A DNA stretch of 64,000 nt from Carpediemonas membranifera. Lineage: Eukaryota > Fornicata. This document shows positions 27,449-37,591 of this stretch, piece by piece. The DNA lies in contig JAHDYR010000047.1 in assembly GCA_019828565.1 (NCBI GenBank), positions 1 through 64,000 of the forward strand, read 5' to 3'. Below the pieces are notes generated by a model. The model was given only the letters and a program-made list of their open reading frames with translations. It was not told where the DNA came from and searched no databases. Made by a program: the position numbers and the translations under genes. Within the stretch, counting starts at the first letter, position 1. Every line of letters starts with the position of its first letter.

Positions 27449-28969
27449 TTATCTGGAACCAGCGTAGCTCTCGCGATACTTGCGGAGCTGGGGCCTGCCG
27501 CCGTAACCTCTGTTGTTACCACCGTAACCTCTGTTGCCGCCGTATCTGTTGCCATAGCCGCCTCTGCCACCGCCCCTGCCGTACGAGGGTCTGTTGGCTT
27601 CTTTCTCGGCAAAGTCCGAATGGAAAGGGTGGTCAACGTTGGCGTCAATCTTCTTACGGATATACTTCTCAACCTGACGAAGGGAATCGCCGTCGTCTGC
27701 AGAAACGAAGGAGAAGGCGTCGCCCTCCTTGCCTGCTCTGGCGGTACGGCCGATACGGTGTACGTAGCTCTCGGCGTCACCGGCCTGAGGGAGGTCGTAG
27801 TTGATGACGAGGCCGACGTTGTTGATGTCGAGGCCTCTGGCTGCTACATCCGTGGCCACTAGCACGCGGACTCGATTAGCCTTGAACATGCGGATAGCCT
27901 GGTCGCGCTGGGCTTGGCTCTTGTCTCCGTGGATCGAGACGGCGGGGAAGTCGCGGTCGACGAGCTCAGAGACGCGCTCGGCCCCAGCCTTGGTCTTGCA
28001 GAAGACGATGACCTTGTCCTCTGTGGATTCCTTAAGAACATGCAAGAGGAGGTCGTTGCGACGGTTCTTCTCGACGTACATCAGTTTCTGGTTGATGCGG
28101 TCGACAGTGGGCTTCTCGGGCTCGATTGTGACACGAACAGGATCAGTGACAAAGCGGTTGGCGAGGTTGAGAATGTTGCCAGAGAGCGTGGCAGAGAAGA
28201 AAAGGTTCCAGCGCTCCTGGGGGAGGAGCTTGGTGATGCGCTCGATGTCAGGGATGAAGCCCATATCGAGCATGCGGTCAGCCTCGTCGAGGACGAAGGC
28301 GTCCACGTTATCGAGGGTGAAACGTTCCTCATCAAGGAGGTCGATGAGACGGCCGGGGGTGGCCACGCAGACGTCCACACCCTGGCGGAAGGCGGAGGTC
28401 TGGGGGCCCTTGCTCACACCACCGTAGACGCAGACGTGCCAGATGCCGCAGTACTTGCCGTACTTCTCAATCTGGTCGCCGATCTGGGTGCACAGCTCGC
28501 GTGTGGGGGCCAGGATCAGGACGCGAGGGCGGTAGCGCTCCACAGGGCGTCTGTTGGAGACGAGGTGATGCAGAATAGGAAGGGTGAACGCGGCAGTTTT
28601 GCCTGTTCCAGTTTGGGCTGAGCCGAAGAAATCCTTCCTCTCAAGGAGAGGAGGGATGGACTGGGCTTGGATAGGAGTGGGGGTCTCGTAGCCAGCCTCG
28701 AAGATGGCCTGCTGAATCTCGGGGGCAAGCTTGGCAAACTCGTTGCCTGATTCAGCGAACTTGGCCTCACACACAACCTGCGGGGCCTCGATGCGTTCTT
28801 CGTAATGATCGCGGTGATTGTTGCCCCGGAAGTTGCCTCTATCGCGGCCATAAGAACGCCGGTCATTCCCGCCCCGGCCTCCGCGGTTATCGCGATAGTT
28901 GTTGTTCCTGCGGTAATCGTTACCACGATAGCCTTGATCTCTCGGTCTATGGTCCTCGTACTCTCTCAT
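27449..28969 (-). CDS. DEAD-box RNA helicase with RGG/GYGG tails
   Basis: An ATP-dependent RNA helicase of 506 residues. Motifs in order: Q motif (YETPTPIQAQSIPPLL), I AQTGTGKT, Ia PTRELC, II VLDEADRMLDMGF, III FSATLSG, IV VIVFCKTKAG, V ATDVAARGLDI, VI HRIGRTARAGKEG; all intact. Both ends are RNA-binding low-complexity tails rich in RGG, YRDNRGG and GYGGN. Architecture resembles Ded1/DDX3 or Dbp2/DDX5 proteins; the subfamily cannot be fixed by eye. The ATG at 28969 (MREYEDHR) was taken as start. It is divergent from RRP5, with about 200 bp between them. Confidence 0.92.
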   Translation of the reverse strand: MREYEDHRPRDQGYRGNDYRRNNNYRDNRGGRGGNDRRSYGRDRGNFRGNNHRDHYEERIEAPQVVCEAKFAESGNEFAKLAPEIQQAIFEAGYETPTPIQAQSIPPLLERKDFFGSAQTGTGKTAAFTLPILHHLVSNRRPVERYRPRVLILAPTRELCTQIGDQIEKYGKYCGIWHVCVYGGVSKGPQTSAFRQGVDVCVATPGRLIDLLDEERFTLDNVDAFVLDEADRMLDMGFIPDIERITKLLPQERWNLFFSATLSGNILNLANRFVTDPVRVTIEPEKPTVDRINQKLMYVEKNRRNDLLLHVLKESTEDKVIVFCKTKAGAERVSELVDRDFPAVSIHGDKSQAQRDQAIRMFKANRVRVLVATDVAARGLDINNVGLVINYDLPQAGDAESYVHRIGRTARAGKEGDAFSFVSADDGDSLRQVEKYIRKKIDANVDHPFHSDFAEKEANRPSYGRGGGRGGYGNRYGGNRGYGGNNRGYGGRPQLRKYRESYAGSR

Positions 28970-29169
28970 ATCGCTAGGAAACAAAACGTCGACTCACACT
29001 ACCAACCTGCAAGAAAAAAAAACGAGTGTGAAAAACCGCAGTATACGATGACCGGTCAGGACGAAAGGACGTGACTGTCCAGCAGGACTCCATACTTTCG
29101 TAAAAATCATAATTTCCTTAAACTGCTCGAAAAGCGCTTTGGATTGAAGGTTGAGAACAGCAGCAGTGT

Positions 29170-32100
29170 ATGGCCACGTCTCAATCCGAAAAGTCCAACT
29201 CCCTTATTGGAGATATAACGGCAATTACTGCCTCTAATATCGCCGAAGGCACGCAGCTGTACGTCTGTGTCCGCTCTGTCCAGGAGCACAAGCTCTTGGT
29301 GAGCCTTCCATTCAGTTTGAGCGCTGTTGTTCGCAAGGAGACTCTTTCGGGCTTCCTTGAAGAAGGCGAGCAGCTTTCAGACAAGTTCTGTCAAGGCGAC
29401 ATCTTCCCCGCCGTCGTGAAGTCCACCAAGCCGCTTGAAGTGTCCATCCGTGACGCCGACCTCAAGGAGTCTCGTATCAACGGCATCCCCATCGTTGGAT
29501 CCACTGTCCGCGGCGTAATCACAAACTCCAGCAGCATTGGCCACATCGTCATGATCACCGGCGAAAACTCATGCGGCGCCGTCCTCCACGCTGCCCACGC
29601 GGCCCACACCAAGTACAACAGCAACGAGCAGAAGTTCCGTGTAATTGCCGTGATGCACGGCCAGGTATACGTCTCGGATCACCCCCATCTCCTCAAGGGC
29701 GTCGTCCCCACCCTCGCGCTCAGACCTGGCCACATATTCATCGGCAGCGAGGAAGACGAGTCCGTCGACATTGCTGCGGCCCATGTGATGGAGGGCACGG
29801 TCACTGTGACGGACTACGTGAGCCGCAGAGGCCTGTTTGTGTCCATTTCTCTCGGAGACAGCACTATCCGCGGCCTCGTGCCCCGTAACATGCTCGCCAA
29901 CGCCCACGCTGCCGGTACCACCATCACTTGCCGTGTAGTCCGCATCCACGCCATTGACGGTAGCGTGGAGCTCACCACTCTCCCCGACCACCTTAGCGCT
30001 CCTCTGTTCAAGCTCAATGACGCCATCCCCGGCCTCAAAGTCAGTGGCGTCCCCACCCGGGCTGATGAAAAGAACCGGTTCGTCGAGGTCAAGCTAGCCG
30101 ACAACATCACCGGCCGTATTCTCTCAGTACACCTCCCCAAGGCCCCCAAGGTCTTCGTCCGCGAGGCCCGGGGCAGGGCAAGACCCATGCGCATCCTCCA
30201 CTCAGACATGGCCACTGGCGCCATCCTTCTGACAGCCCTGCCCGACCTCCTTGCCGCCGAGACAGTATGGGCCAAGGCCGAGGACGCAGACACAGAGACT
30301 GTGGCCACCGCATGGGTCCAGCGCATTGACGCCAAGGTCGGCGCGATCATCCGCTTCTTTGGTCAGCTCTCTGGTCATGTCCCTCGGGACTGGATGGGCG
30401 AGGCCGACCTCGCTCCCGGTGACGTTATCGACGTCGTTAAGGTCAGCGCTGATAAGAAGGGCAGGCTGCTGTGCCGTTTGGCTGACTCTTCCGCGGGCGA
30501 CCTCAGCGTGGTTGAGCCCCTCGATGCTGACACTTTCGAGGATATCATGGCCGCCGCTTACGAGAATTGGGACGATTCTGAGCCCGTCCACGCCGCCTGT
30601 GGGGAGCAGGGAACCTTCCACGCTCTCACCCTCGTCGCGGGTGGGGTTCTCGGGTACGTCAAAGGCGTCCACGAGGTCGATGCGCCTGATGCCGAGGGAG
30701 AAGAGCAGGACGAAGCCATGGACAGTGAGGCCGAGGAGTCTGAGACCGACTCTGATTCCGACTCCGACTCCAGTGGCGATGAGGACGATGATGATGAGGC
30801 CGCCCCCATTGTCGCCCCCGCCTTCCTTCCCGCCGGCCACCTCGCAGACACTCTCTCCGAGTGCCAGCAGCTGTTCGAGAACCTCGACGTAACTGGCCTC
30901 ACTCTTCCCGTGACGACGGTTCGGCCCATCTCCGGGGCCAGGATCCCGGTAACTCTGGTCAGCGCCAAGGCCGGGATGACGACCGCGAGTTCCACTGCTG
31001 AGGTCGGTGCCAAGTTCTCGGGCTTCGTCTCTCGCTACGATGCTTATCACATTGTCGTTGAGGGCATCAACGGGGCAACTGGACTCATCTCGATGAACCA
31101 GCTCGGAAACAGGGCCCGCGCCACCAAGGCCTTCCCCATCAACTCCATCGTCATCGCTACAGTCGTGTCAGTCGACGACAAGAAGACTAGACTCACCATT
31201 GAGACCCCCCCGCCCCAGCTCGGCGAGGTTGTGCCTTGCAGGGTCACCCGAGTCTACTCTGGCTGGCTAATGGTTAAGGTTGGGCGGACTACCGGCAGAT
31301 GCCACATCACTGACGTATCAGATATCGCTACCGACCATCCCACGAAAGATCTGATCGGATCTGTGCGGCAGGGTAAGGTAATCGCCCAGGCAGAGGGCCA
31401 GAACCCGCTCAGAGTAAGCTTCAGAGACAGCGACACGGGCCTCAAGACCCACGCTCACGAGCAGGGCGCCAAGTTCCCCAAGCCCACGAAGCAGCCAGCC
31501 AAGGGTGATAAGGTCTACGGTTACGTCGTCGCAGTCAACTCCAAGGGCAAGGGGGCCGGCGTTTACGTGAGCATCGCCCCCGACGTCACCGGCAAGGTCA
31601 TGCTGAAGAACATCGCTGACTGCTACATCAAGGACGCCGCTGCCGTGGTTAAGGAGGGCAAGATGGTCCAGGTCTTGGTCAAGGGAGTCAACCCGAGAGG
31701 TCTGGACCTTTCGATGAAGACCAGCGATGGCGTGGCTAATAAGCTGCCTGCCATGAAATCCAAGCAGGGCCAGCCCCAGCCTGAGCCAATCGCCCAGTCG
31801 GAGAACGAGTCTGAATCCGAGAGCGAAGAAGAAGAAGAGCCCAACTCCGAGTCCGACGATGAGGAGGAGATCCCAACCATGGAGCTCGTCGACGAGGCTG
31901 AGTCAGAAGAGGACGAGCCCGAATCCAAGCCCGCCCCCGCATCCATCGAAGGCGCCCCCACCACTGAGGACGAGTGGCAGCGCACCCTCCACGCTGAGGC
32001 GTCATCCCCCTTCCGGTGGATCCAGTACGTCGCATGGACTGGCGAGAACAAGGGCCTGCCCGCCGCTTTCGAGGTGGCTAAAACTGCGATCTCCCGCCTG

Positions 32101-32787
32101 ACTGATATGAAGTCAAGGCAGACGCTGTGGACGGCTGGGTGGAACCTGGTGTCCGAGATGGACGGTCCCAGCCCTGCTGGAGCTAGCATGACCGCTTGGC
32201 TGGCCGAGGGCGAGAAGTACTCTCCCGTCGCCGTGTTCGCGCACATCCTGTCCAATTTGATTGGGTCGGCCGCGTTTGATGAGTATGTGCAGCACATGAG
32301 GGCCGTCAAGAGCCTTAGAAGACTCAATCACGAGATCGCTATCCAGAAGCTCGTGTACAGACACAACCTCAAGACTGACGGCCCGACTCCGTTGACAGTC
32401 GACGACTTGACCGCTTCCCACACAAAGTGGTCACGCGATACAGCATGCAGGTTCATCAAGGACTGCGCTGTGATCGACTTTGAGTCAAAACACGCCGAGG
32501 CTGGCCGTGCCAAGATCGAGCATCTCATGAACCACCAGCCTGGCCGTCTTGGCGAGACTGCCATGGCTGCTGCCGAGCTCGAGCGGGCGTATGGTGGCAA
32601 GGGCGGCCTCCTCAGCGCATATGCGCTTCTCCAGCGTGCGTTTGAGGCGTCTGCCGGCACTGGGGCTCGGGATCGTGCCCTCTGGCAGGCCTGGCATGAC
32701 GTCGCGGTGGAGCTGAACGATCCTGAGCGCGTTACGGCTGTTATTAAGAAGAAGCTACAGGATGGAGAGGAGAGCGACGAGGAATAA
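29170..32787 (+). CDS. RRP5: Ribosome biogenesis protein RRP5/PDCD11-like
   Basis: 1205 residues with several S1 RNA-binding repeats over the first 870 positions (for example GDIFPAVVKSTKPLEVSIRD, GTVTVTDYVSRRGLFVSISL, GRCHITDVSDI, YGYVVAVNSKGKGAGVYVSIAPDVTGKVML), acidic Ser/Glu/Asp stretches at about 507-545 and 876-922, and C-terminal HAT-type helices from about 933 (EDEWQRTLHAEASSPFRWIQYVAW). S1 repeats followed by HAT repeats is the RRP5 architecture; the protein acts in the nucleolus on both 18S and 5.8S/25S pre-rRNA processing. It is shorter than yeast (about 1730) or human (about 1870) RRP5, with fewer S1 repeats. Confidence 0.9.
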   Translation: MATSQSEKSNSLIGDITAITASNIAEGTQLYVCVRSVQEHKLLVSLPFSLSAVVRKETLSGFLEEGEQLSDKFCQGDIFPAVVKSTKPLEVSIRDADLKESRINGIPIVGSTVRGVITNSSSIGHIVMITGENSCGAVLHAAHAAHTKYNSNEQKFRVIAVMHGQVYVSDHPHLLKGVVPTLALRPGHIFIGSEEDESVDIAAAHVMEGTVTVTDYVSRRGLFVSISLGDSTIRGLVPRNMLANAHAAGTTITCRVVRIHAIDGSVELTTLPDHLSAPLFKLNDAIPGLKVSGVPTRADEKNRFVEVKLADNITGRILSVHLPKAPKVFVREARGRARPMRILHSDMATGAILLTALPDLLAAETVWAKAEDADTETVATAWVQRIDAKVGAIIRFFGQLSGHVPRDWMGEADLAPGDVIDVVKVSADKKGRLLCRLADSSAGDLSVVEPLDADTFEDIMAAAYENWDDSEPVHAACGEQGTFHALTLVAGGVLGYVKGVHEVDAPDAEGEEQDEAMDSEAEESETDSDSDSDSSGDEDDDDEAAPIVAPAFLPAGHLADTLSECQQLFENLDVTGLTLPVTTVRPISGARIPVTLVSAKAGMTTASSTAEVGAKFSGFVSRYDAYHIVVEGINGATGLISMNQLGNRARATKAFPINSIVIATVVSVDDKKTRLTIETPPPQLGEVVPCRVTRVYSGWLMVKVGRTTGRCHITDVSDIATDHPTKDLIGSVRQGKVIAQAEGQNPLRVSFRDSDTGLKTHAHEQGAKFPKPTKQPAKGDKVYGYVVAVNSKGKGAGVYVSIAPDVTGKVMLKNIADCYIKDAAAVVKEGKMVQVLVKGVNPRGLDLSMKTSDGVANKLPAMKSKQGQPQPEPIAQSENESESESEEEEEPNSESDDEEEIPTMELVDEAESEEDEPESKPAPASIEGAPTTEDEWQRTLHAEASSPFRWIQYVAWTGENKGLPAAFEVAKTAISRLTDMKSRQTLWTAGWNLVSEMDGPSPAGASMTAWLAEGEKYSPVAVFAHILSNLIGSAAFDEYVQHMRAVKSLRRLNHEIAIQKLVYRHNLKTDGPTPLTVDDLTASHTKWSRDTACRFIKDCAVIDFESKHAEAGRAKIEHLMNHQPGRLGETAMAAAELERAYGGKGGLLSAYALLQRAFEASAGTGARDRALWQAWHDVAVELNDPERVTAVIKKKLQDGEESDEE

Positions 32788-32866
32788 ACAACGGATTATA
32801 GTCAGCACGGAGATTTTTTTATTTATTTTTGAATCTGAAGAAGACTGGACTCATCACGTTTCACCT

Positions 32867-34096
32867 TTATTGTTTAATCCTGGAAACGATGAGGGGCATC
32901 ACTCTGTCGCCCGGGAAGCGCCCCATATCACCCTTCGCACACTCCTTTTCTGTGTACGCCGTGACTGCATCAGCTGATGCGACCGGGTCACAGTATACAA
33001 AGGGAACGCTCTCGAAAGAATGGTCCTTCTTAATGCATGGCGTGGAGTGATCCCCAGAGAGCACCAGGACGACATCATTCCTCTCGAGAAGCGGGGCGAT
33101 GGCTGCGTCAACCCGTTCAATCTGCCTGACCTTCTCGTGAGAGTCGCCTTCATGTGATGCATCATCGATACCCTTGAAATGGACAAATACAAAATCATAC
33201 TCGTCTAGTGCGTCAAGAACAGCGGCGACCTTCACTTTGAAATCTGAGTCCATGCCGCCAGTCGCCTCCTTGGGAAGCTTGGGCAGGTCGAAGCCGACAG
33301 ACTCGGCAACACCTCTGATGATAGCGGTTGGGGCGATCACTGCGCCCTTGATGCCGTATTTCTCGGCCACGGGCGGCGTTGGGGCGAGAGAGCCTGGGCC
33401 TCGGAACAGTACGAGGTTCGCCGGGTTCTTTCCCCGGGCACGCCGCTCGACGTTGATGGGGTGGGTCTCTAGCTTACGTGTCACCTCCTTAGTCAGCGTG
33501 TTGAGAGCATCAGCCGTCTTTCTGGCCTCAGCGGTCGAGTCAAGCGGCTCAGACACACACAGCGGCCTGTCGTCAACCAGCGGGTCGGTCCCAGTTATCT
33601 TGTCACTCAACCCGGGTCCTACAATAGCCACAGCACACCTGTGCTCTGTGGTGTACATTACCTTGATGGAAAGATCGGGGAAACCGGGAATGACAGTTCC
33701 ATCAAGGAGCCCGGCGAGGATAGGGCCCTCGTGCTCGAATGACCGGTCGGCACGGCGCTTAGTGACCGTAGTGCCCTCGATGGTGGCAAAGTTTGACTTG
33801 AAAGCGACGTCTTGTGGGGTGATTCTCATGCCTGCTCCAAGCGTCTCATAGCAACCACGGCCAACGTAATACTGTTCAGGAGGATACCCAAAGAGGTTCA
33901 GATGCGCAGTATCACTCCCGCAAGCTTTCCCGGGCGCTACAGGATCAACCATGCCGCACACTCCTCTGGCAGCTATGGCATCGAGGTTCGGCGTCTTTGC
34001 GATCTCCAAAGGGGTCCTTCCCTTCCATTCCGAGGGCTCTTGGAGCGGGCAATCGCCAACTCCGTCCAACAGCAGATAAACTACCTTCATTCCCAT
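32867..34096 (-). CDS. apgM: Phosphoglycerate mutase, 2,3-BPG-independent, archaeal type
   Basis: A 409-residue enzyme of the alkaline-phosphatase superfamily that interconverts 3- and 2-phosphoglycerate in glycolysis. Signatures: KVVYLLLDGVGDCP (metal Asp at the N-terminus), TPLEIAKTPNLDAIA, GKACGSDTAHLNLFGY (catalytic Ser in GSDTAH), the phosphate/metal site FVHFKGIDDASHEGD and VLSGDHSTPC. This aPGAM form is distinct from the longer bacterial/plant iPGM and is known in archaea and several anaerobic protists. The start at 34096 gives the family N-terminus. It is followed by SNF5 on the same strand, 70 bp upstream. Confidence 0.93.
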   Translation of the reverse strand: MGMKVVYLLLDGVGDCPLQEPSEWKGRTPLEIAKTPNLDAIAARGVCGMVDPVAPGKACGSDTAHLNLFGYPPEQYYVGRGCYETLGAGMRITPQDVAFKSNFATIEGTTVTKRRADRSFEHEGPILAGLLDGTVIPGFPDLSIKVMYTTEHRCAVAIVGPGLSDKITGTDPLVDDRPLCVSEPLDSTAEARKTADALNTLTKEVTRKLETHPINVERRARGKNPANLVLFRGPGSLAPTPPVAEKYGIKGAVIAPTAIIRGVAESVGFDLPKLPKEATGGMDSDFKVKVAAVLDALDEYDFVFVHFKGIDDASHEGDSHEKVRQIERVDAAIAPLLERNDVVLVLSGDHSTPCIKKDHSFESVPFVYCDPVASADAVTAYTEKECAKGDMGRFPGDRVMPLIVSRIKQ

Positions 34097-34166
34097 TCGT
34101 CTTTCGTTTTGTCGTTCTTCCTACGACAAGCAATAGACACGAAGCTTTACCTATACACACACGCGC

Positions 34167-34895
34167 TCAGTCCGACAGCTCGCTATGGTACCCCTGGTCC
34201 CCCCGAACTGAGCCGGGCATCGGTTCCCAAGTCGCTGCCAGTTGGATGGAGGGTGCCCACTCAGCGCTGTCGATGCCTCTAAACGGTGCCGACGGGATCG
34301 CTGCAGCAGTAGGGAGCTCAAGGTCAGTGTGAGTGTTCCTCAGCCGATCGATTGTTACCAGCTGTGTGTACAACTGATGAGCAATGGCGACTGCGAAGCG
34401 GGAGTCCAGCCCTAGGTCCGAGGCCAGTGTGGTGGCGAAGGGAACGGGGTGGTTGTTCGGATCGTTGGTGTCCCACAGAACCTTGTCCGTTAGATGGAAG
34501 CCATCCATCCAAATATCAAGGCCGAGGGCGTGGTAGCGCTCGCCAGCGGCAGAGTCGAAGCGGTAGGGGATGAACGCTTCGATCTGGGCGTTAAGCTGCT
34601 CCAGGAGCGCGGAGTCGAAGGACGACGGGAGATCGTGGTCGTCACAGAGTCGGGTGATGAACTCCTGGGGCGTCAAATTGGACTCACTGGCTTTCCAGAA
34701 GAAGAAGTCCTTGAACTGAGTATCGCCGAGCTCCACATTGAGGTGTACCGGGATCAAATCATTGTCCAGCTCCAAGCGAGGGCCTTTGGGCGGCGGCGCC
34801 TTTTCTGTAGATATCGGTATTTGTGGCTGTACTTCAGCTTCTATGATGGGCGCAACAGGGATTGGAGGCGCTTCCACTGACAGCATTGGTTGCAT
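34167..34895 (-). CDS. SNF5: SNF5/SMARCB1/INI1-type chromatin remodelling subunit
   Basis: 242 residues. Two SNF5 repeats are visible: DLIPVHLNVELGDTQFKDFF followed by LTPQEFITRLCDDHDLP (about 45-110), and IWMDGFHLTDKVLWD followed by FATTLASDLGLDSRFAVAIAH (about 128-180). These match the tandem repeats of the SWI/SNF core subunit. The N-terminus is Pro/Ile-rich and the short C-terminus is acidic. Small for the family (human 385), containing little but the SNF5 domain. Divergent from AK7 (281 bp). Confidence 0.88.
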   Translation of the reverse strand: MQPMLSVEAPPIPVAPIIEAEVQPQIPISTEKAPPPKGPRLELDNDLIPVHLNVELGDTQFKDFFFWKASESNLTPQEFITRLCDDHDLPSSFDSALLEQLNAQIEAFIPYRFDSAAGERYHALGLDIWMDGFHLTDKVLWDTNDPNNHPVPFATTLASDLGLDSRFAVAIAHQLYTQLVTIDRLRNTHTDLELPTAAAIPSAPFRGIDSAEWAPSIQLAATWEPMPGSVRGDQGYHSELSD

Positions 34896-35176
34896 TGCCG
34901 AGTCATAAAGTCGGGTCGAAGGGAGCAGGCCGCGAGGACAGCCTGGTAGCTACAGGCTAGCGCGAGAGGTGATGATACTAGCCGGGCGTTTTCTAAAACT
35001 GTGATCCGATTGCATTTTGACCCGACATGCTGGCAGAGAACAGCGGCCCATAATCTGAGCAAGCGAGACCCACCATAGCCGTCGTTATGCCATCTAAGAC
35101 ACATTTGGGATGTAACATGGTCTGGCGTCTGGACAACTTCGCCCGAGTTGCCTTCCAAAACTCGAAGAAACGAACA

Positions 35177-37297
35177 ATGAAGGTCTGGATTAGTAATTTG
35201 GATACCCTTGCTGGCAGAGCGCTTACCCGCTCGTTTTTCTTCATCGGGGCCGAAGTTGCTGGCACAATTCTTAACGAAGATGACCGTTCACTGATCGACG
35301 AACGCGTGCAGGAAATTTACGAGCCTTCTGACGACGATGACTTCCTTGCAAGAGTTATTGATTGCTCTGTGATCATCTCCTCGCTCCACGACCCTGAAAG
35401 AGCCGTCTCCCTTGCAGAACACATCGCAGAGTTTGCCCCAGACAAAATACTCATCACTCTGTCGACAATCATGACGTGGGCCAACACACAGCCCTACGAG
35501 CAGCCAGTGAAGGACGCGCTCGACGAGGAGGAAGAGGAGGAACCCGAGGAAGAAGACGAGGAGGAAGAAGGCACGCCCAAGGAAGAAAAGAAGCCCGTTC
35601 TCGGCATATCTGAGGATCACTACCTCGACAGGAAGCCCCACCCCGCGTACACTGCGCACCTCTCAGCCGAGCGCCGCATAGCCCGCAAGTACAGGGACGG
35701 TCTCCCCGGATTCATCGTCGCATCGGGCATACTCTACGGCGCTGGCGAGGACTCTCTCCACAGCATGTTCAAAGCAGCCTGGGAGGGCGGCGTGGTGTCA
35801 GTTGCCACCCCCTCTGACCGCATCCTGCCACTTATTCATTCCACTGACTTTGCCAACACCGTGGTTGCAGCCACTCGGGACCCCCCCGAAGGCCACTACA
35901 TCCTTGCTACCGACACGAAGCTGTACACTGCCAGGGCTGTGGCTGATGCAATCGTCGACCGTCTGGGCGTGGGCTCGGCTGTCGAGGAGGTTCCCATGGA
36001 CGCCGCCCTCGTCGCCGGGATGCCGCTCCCCCTCTCAGTTGACATCAACGTCTTCCCCGGCTTCGTCAACGAGCTCAACATCCCCCGAGTCGCACCCGAG
36101 GGCTTCGTTCCCGCGATTAACACCGCAGCGGACGAATACCTCCACTGCCGCGGCCTGGAGCCCCTGTGTGTTTACATCACTGGCCAGCCCGGCATCGGAA
36201 AGACCACCACAGCTGAGATGGTTGCTACTGAGTATGGCCTGACGCACCTTAACCTGCCCACCATCCTTGCACAGGTGTCCGAGAGAGCAGACAAGGTGGG
36301 GGTTCAAACCAAGGCCCTGCTCGACCAGAAGAAGCGCATACCCGCGGAGCAGCTGGCAGTGATTGTGCGTCACTACATGGTCCATACGCCCGCCGTCGTC
36401 GAGCGGGGTTACGTGCTCGACGGCTACCCGAAGACTGCTGCTGAGGCCAAGGCACTGTTTACTGTGCCCCATAACACTGTTAGCCTGGACGCTGGCGAGC
36501 AAAGGGCATGGGAGGAAGAACAGGAGGCCCTTCGCGAGGAGGAGGTGGAGGAAGAAGAAGAAGAAGACGAGGACGAAGACAAGGAGCCGAGCGACCTCAA
36601 CGGCGCTGCTATGGCTGTCTCCGCACGCACGAAGAAGTGCGTAGCCCTTCCTACCATCGCCATCAAGCTCATTGCTGCCCCTGATGTCGCCAAGAACCGC
36701 GTGATGAGCATCCCCAAGAAGGACACTGTCGGTACTCACCACAACGAAAAGGATCACGGTCGCAGAACGACGCTTTATGCCGACAACTGCGGGCCCTCAG
36801 ACGGGACGGAGGCTAAAGGCCCCCTGGCCGCTGTAGCTGAGCTCGGTAGCCGGTTTGTGTGCATTGACGCCTCGAACGAGGACCCCGAGGTTGTCGCTAA
36901 GGCGATGGTGGACGCTATCGGTGTCGCGCATGTTTACCAGCCGACCAGGGCCGAGCTCGAGGCGAAGGAGCGGGAGGAGGAGGCCAAGCGGCAGGCAGCA
37001 CGGGAAGCTGACGAAAAGGCCGCTGCTGAAGAGCAAGCGCGGTTCGAGCAAGAGATTGAAGAGGCTCGCCGCAGCAACGCCGTCCGTCGGGACAAGATTA
37101 TCGAGGCCGAGCAGGCCGAGCTCGAAGCTTGTGCAACCCCACTCATTCAATATCTCGACAACACCGTGATGAACATTGTCACAGAGGGCTTGAAGCAGGT
37201 AGCGGCCGAGCGGCCCGAGAACCCCATCCGCGCACTCGGTGAGTATCTGTTCCGACACGTACCCACGGGAAACGGGTACCCCGACGAGGAGATGTAA
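35177..37297 (+). CDS. AK7: Adenylate kinase 7-like axonemal protein (SDR + ADK + Dpy-30)
   Basis: 706 residues. N-terminal NAD(P)-fold epimerase-like domain (KVWISNLDTLAGRALTRSFF, then HPAYTAHLSAERRIARKYR and ILPLIHSTDFANTVVAA; about 1-300), an adenylate kinase domain with P-loop GQPGIGKTT (about 336) and YVLDGYPKTAAEA, and a C-terminal Dpy-30 motif (ENPIRALGEYLFRHVP, about 680-695). This combination is that of AK7, found in motile cilia and flagella. Two acidic Glu/Asp inserts (about 115-140 and 453-471) interrupt the domains. The start MKVW at 35177 was chosen; the frame is open to an ATG at 35087. Its 3' end is duplicated at 38085-38119. Confidence 0.92.
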   Translation: MKVWISNLDTLAGRALTRSFFFIGAEVAGTILNEDDRSLIDERVQEIYEPSDDDDFLARVIDCSVIISSLHDPERAVSLAEHIAEFAPDKILITLSTIMTWANTQPYEQPVKDALDEEEEEEPEEEDEEEEGTPKEEKKPVLGISEDHYLDRKPHPAYTAHLSAERRIARKYRDGLPGFIVASGILYGAGEDSLHSMFKAAWEGGVVSVATPSDRILPLIHSTDFANTVVAATRDPPEGHYILATDTKLYTARAVADAIVDRLGVGSAVEEVPMDAALVAGMPLPLSVDINVFPGFVNELNIPRVAPEGFVPAINTAADEYLHCRGLEPLCVYITGQPGIGKTTTAEMVATEYGLTHLNLPTILAQVSERADKVGVQTKALLDQKKRIPAEQLAVIVRHYMVHTPAVVERGYVLDGYPKTAAEAKALFTVPHNTVSLDAGEQRAWEEEQEALREEEVEEEEEEDEDEDKEPSDLNGAAMAVSARTKKCVALPTIAIKLIAAPDVAKNRVMSIPKKDTVGTHHNEKDHGRRTTLYADNCGPSDGTEAKGPLAAVAELGSRFVCIDASNEDPEVVAKAMVDAIGVAHVYQPTRAELEAKEREEEAKRQAAREADEKAAAEEQARFEQEIEEARRSNAVRRDKIIEAEQAELEACATPLIQYLDNTVMNIVTEGLKQVAAERPENPIRALGEYLFRHVPTGNGYPDEEM

Positions 37298-37501
37298 AGC
37301 TAGGATCATGGGGTGATGGCACTGCTATGGTGGAGCTTGATGATGACCCGGTGGGAGTCATGCTGTGTGGCATCTGACGATGTCATCATTGAGCCAGATG
37401 CGACAAAACTGAAGCTTTCAAGAGGTGAAAAGACATGGATAATGAAGAATTGCAAGGCACCACTTTACTGTCTGCGTCATCCTCATTCATCATTTGGCTC
37501 T

Positions 37502-37591
37502 CTATTCAGCAGGTTCCTCGGGTGGCATCACAATAGAAACATCATTTTTCTTACCACCGCCAACACCAGTGCCTCCGTTAGCGTTTCCCAT
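37502..37591 (-). CDS. MGN peptide, copy 3 (29 residues, diverged)
   Basis: Encodes MGNANGGTGVGGGKKNDVSI and ends MPPEEPAE. Compared with copies 1 and 2 the MGN, Gly-rich N-terminus and acidic PEE/PDE end are kept while the middle differs. It is convergent with AK7 (205 nt from the AK7 stop), the same arrangement as the AK7-end fragment and copy 2 (198 nt). Keeping the frame through this divergence suggests selection at the protein level. Function unknown. Confidence 0.5.
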   Translation of the reverse strand: MGNANGGTGVGGGKKNDVSIVMPPEEPAE

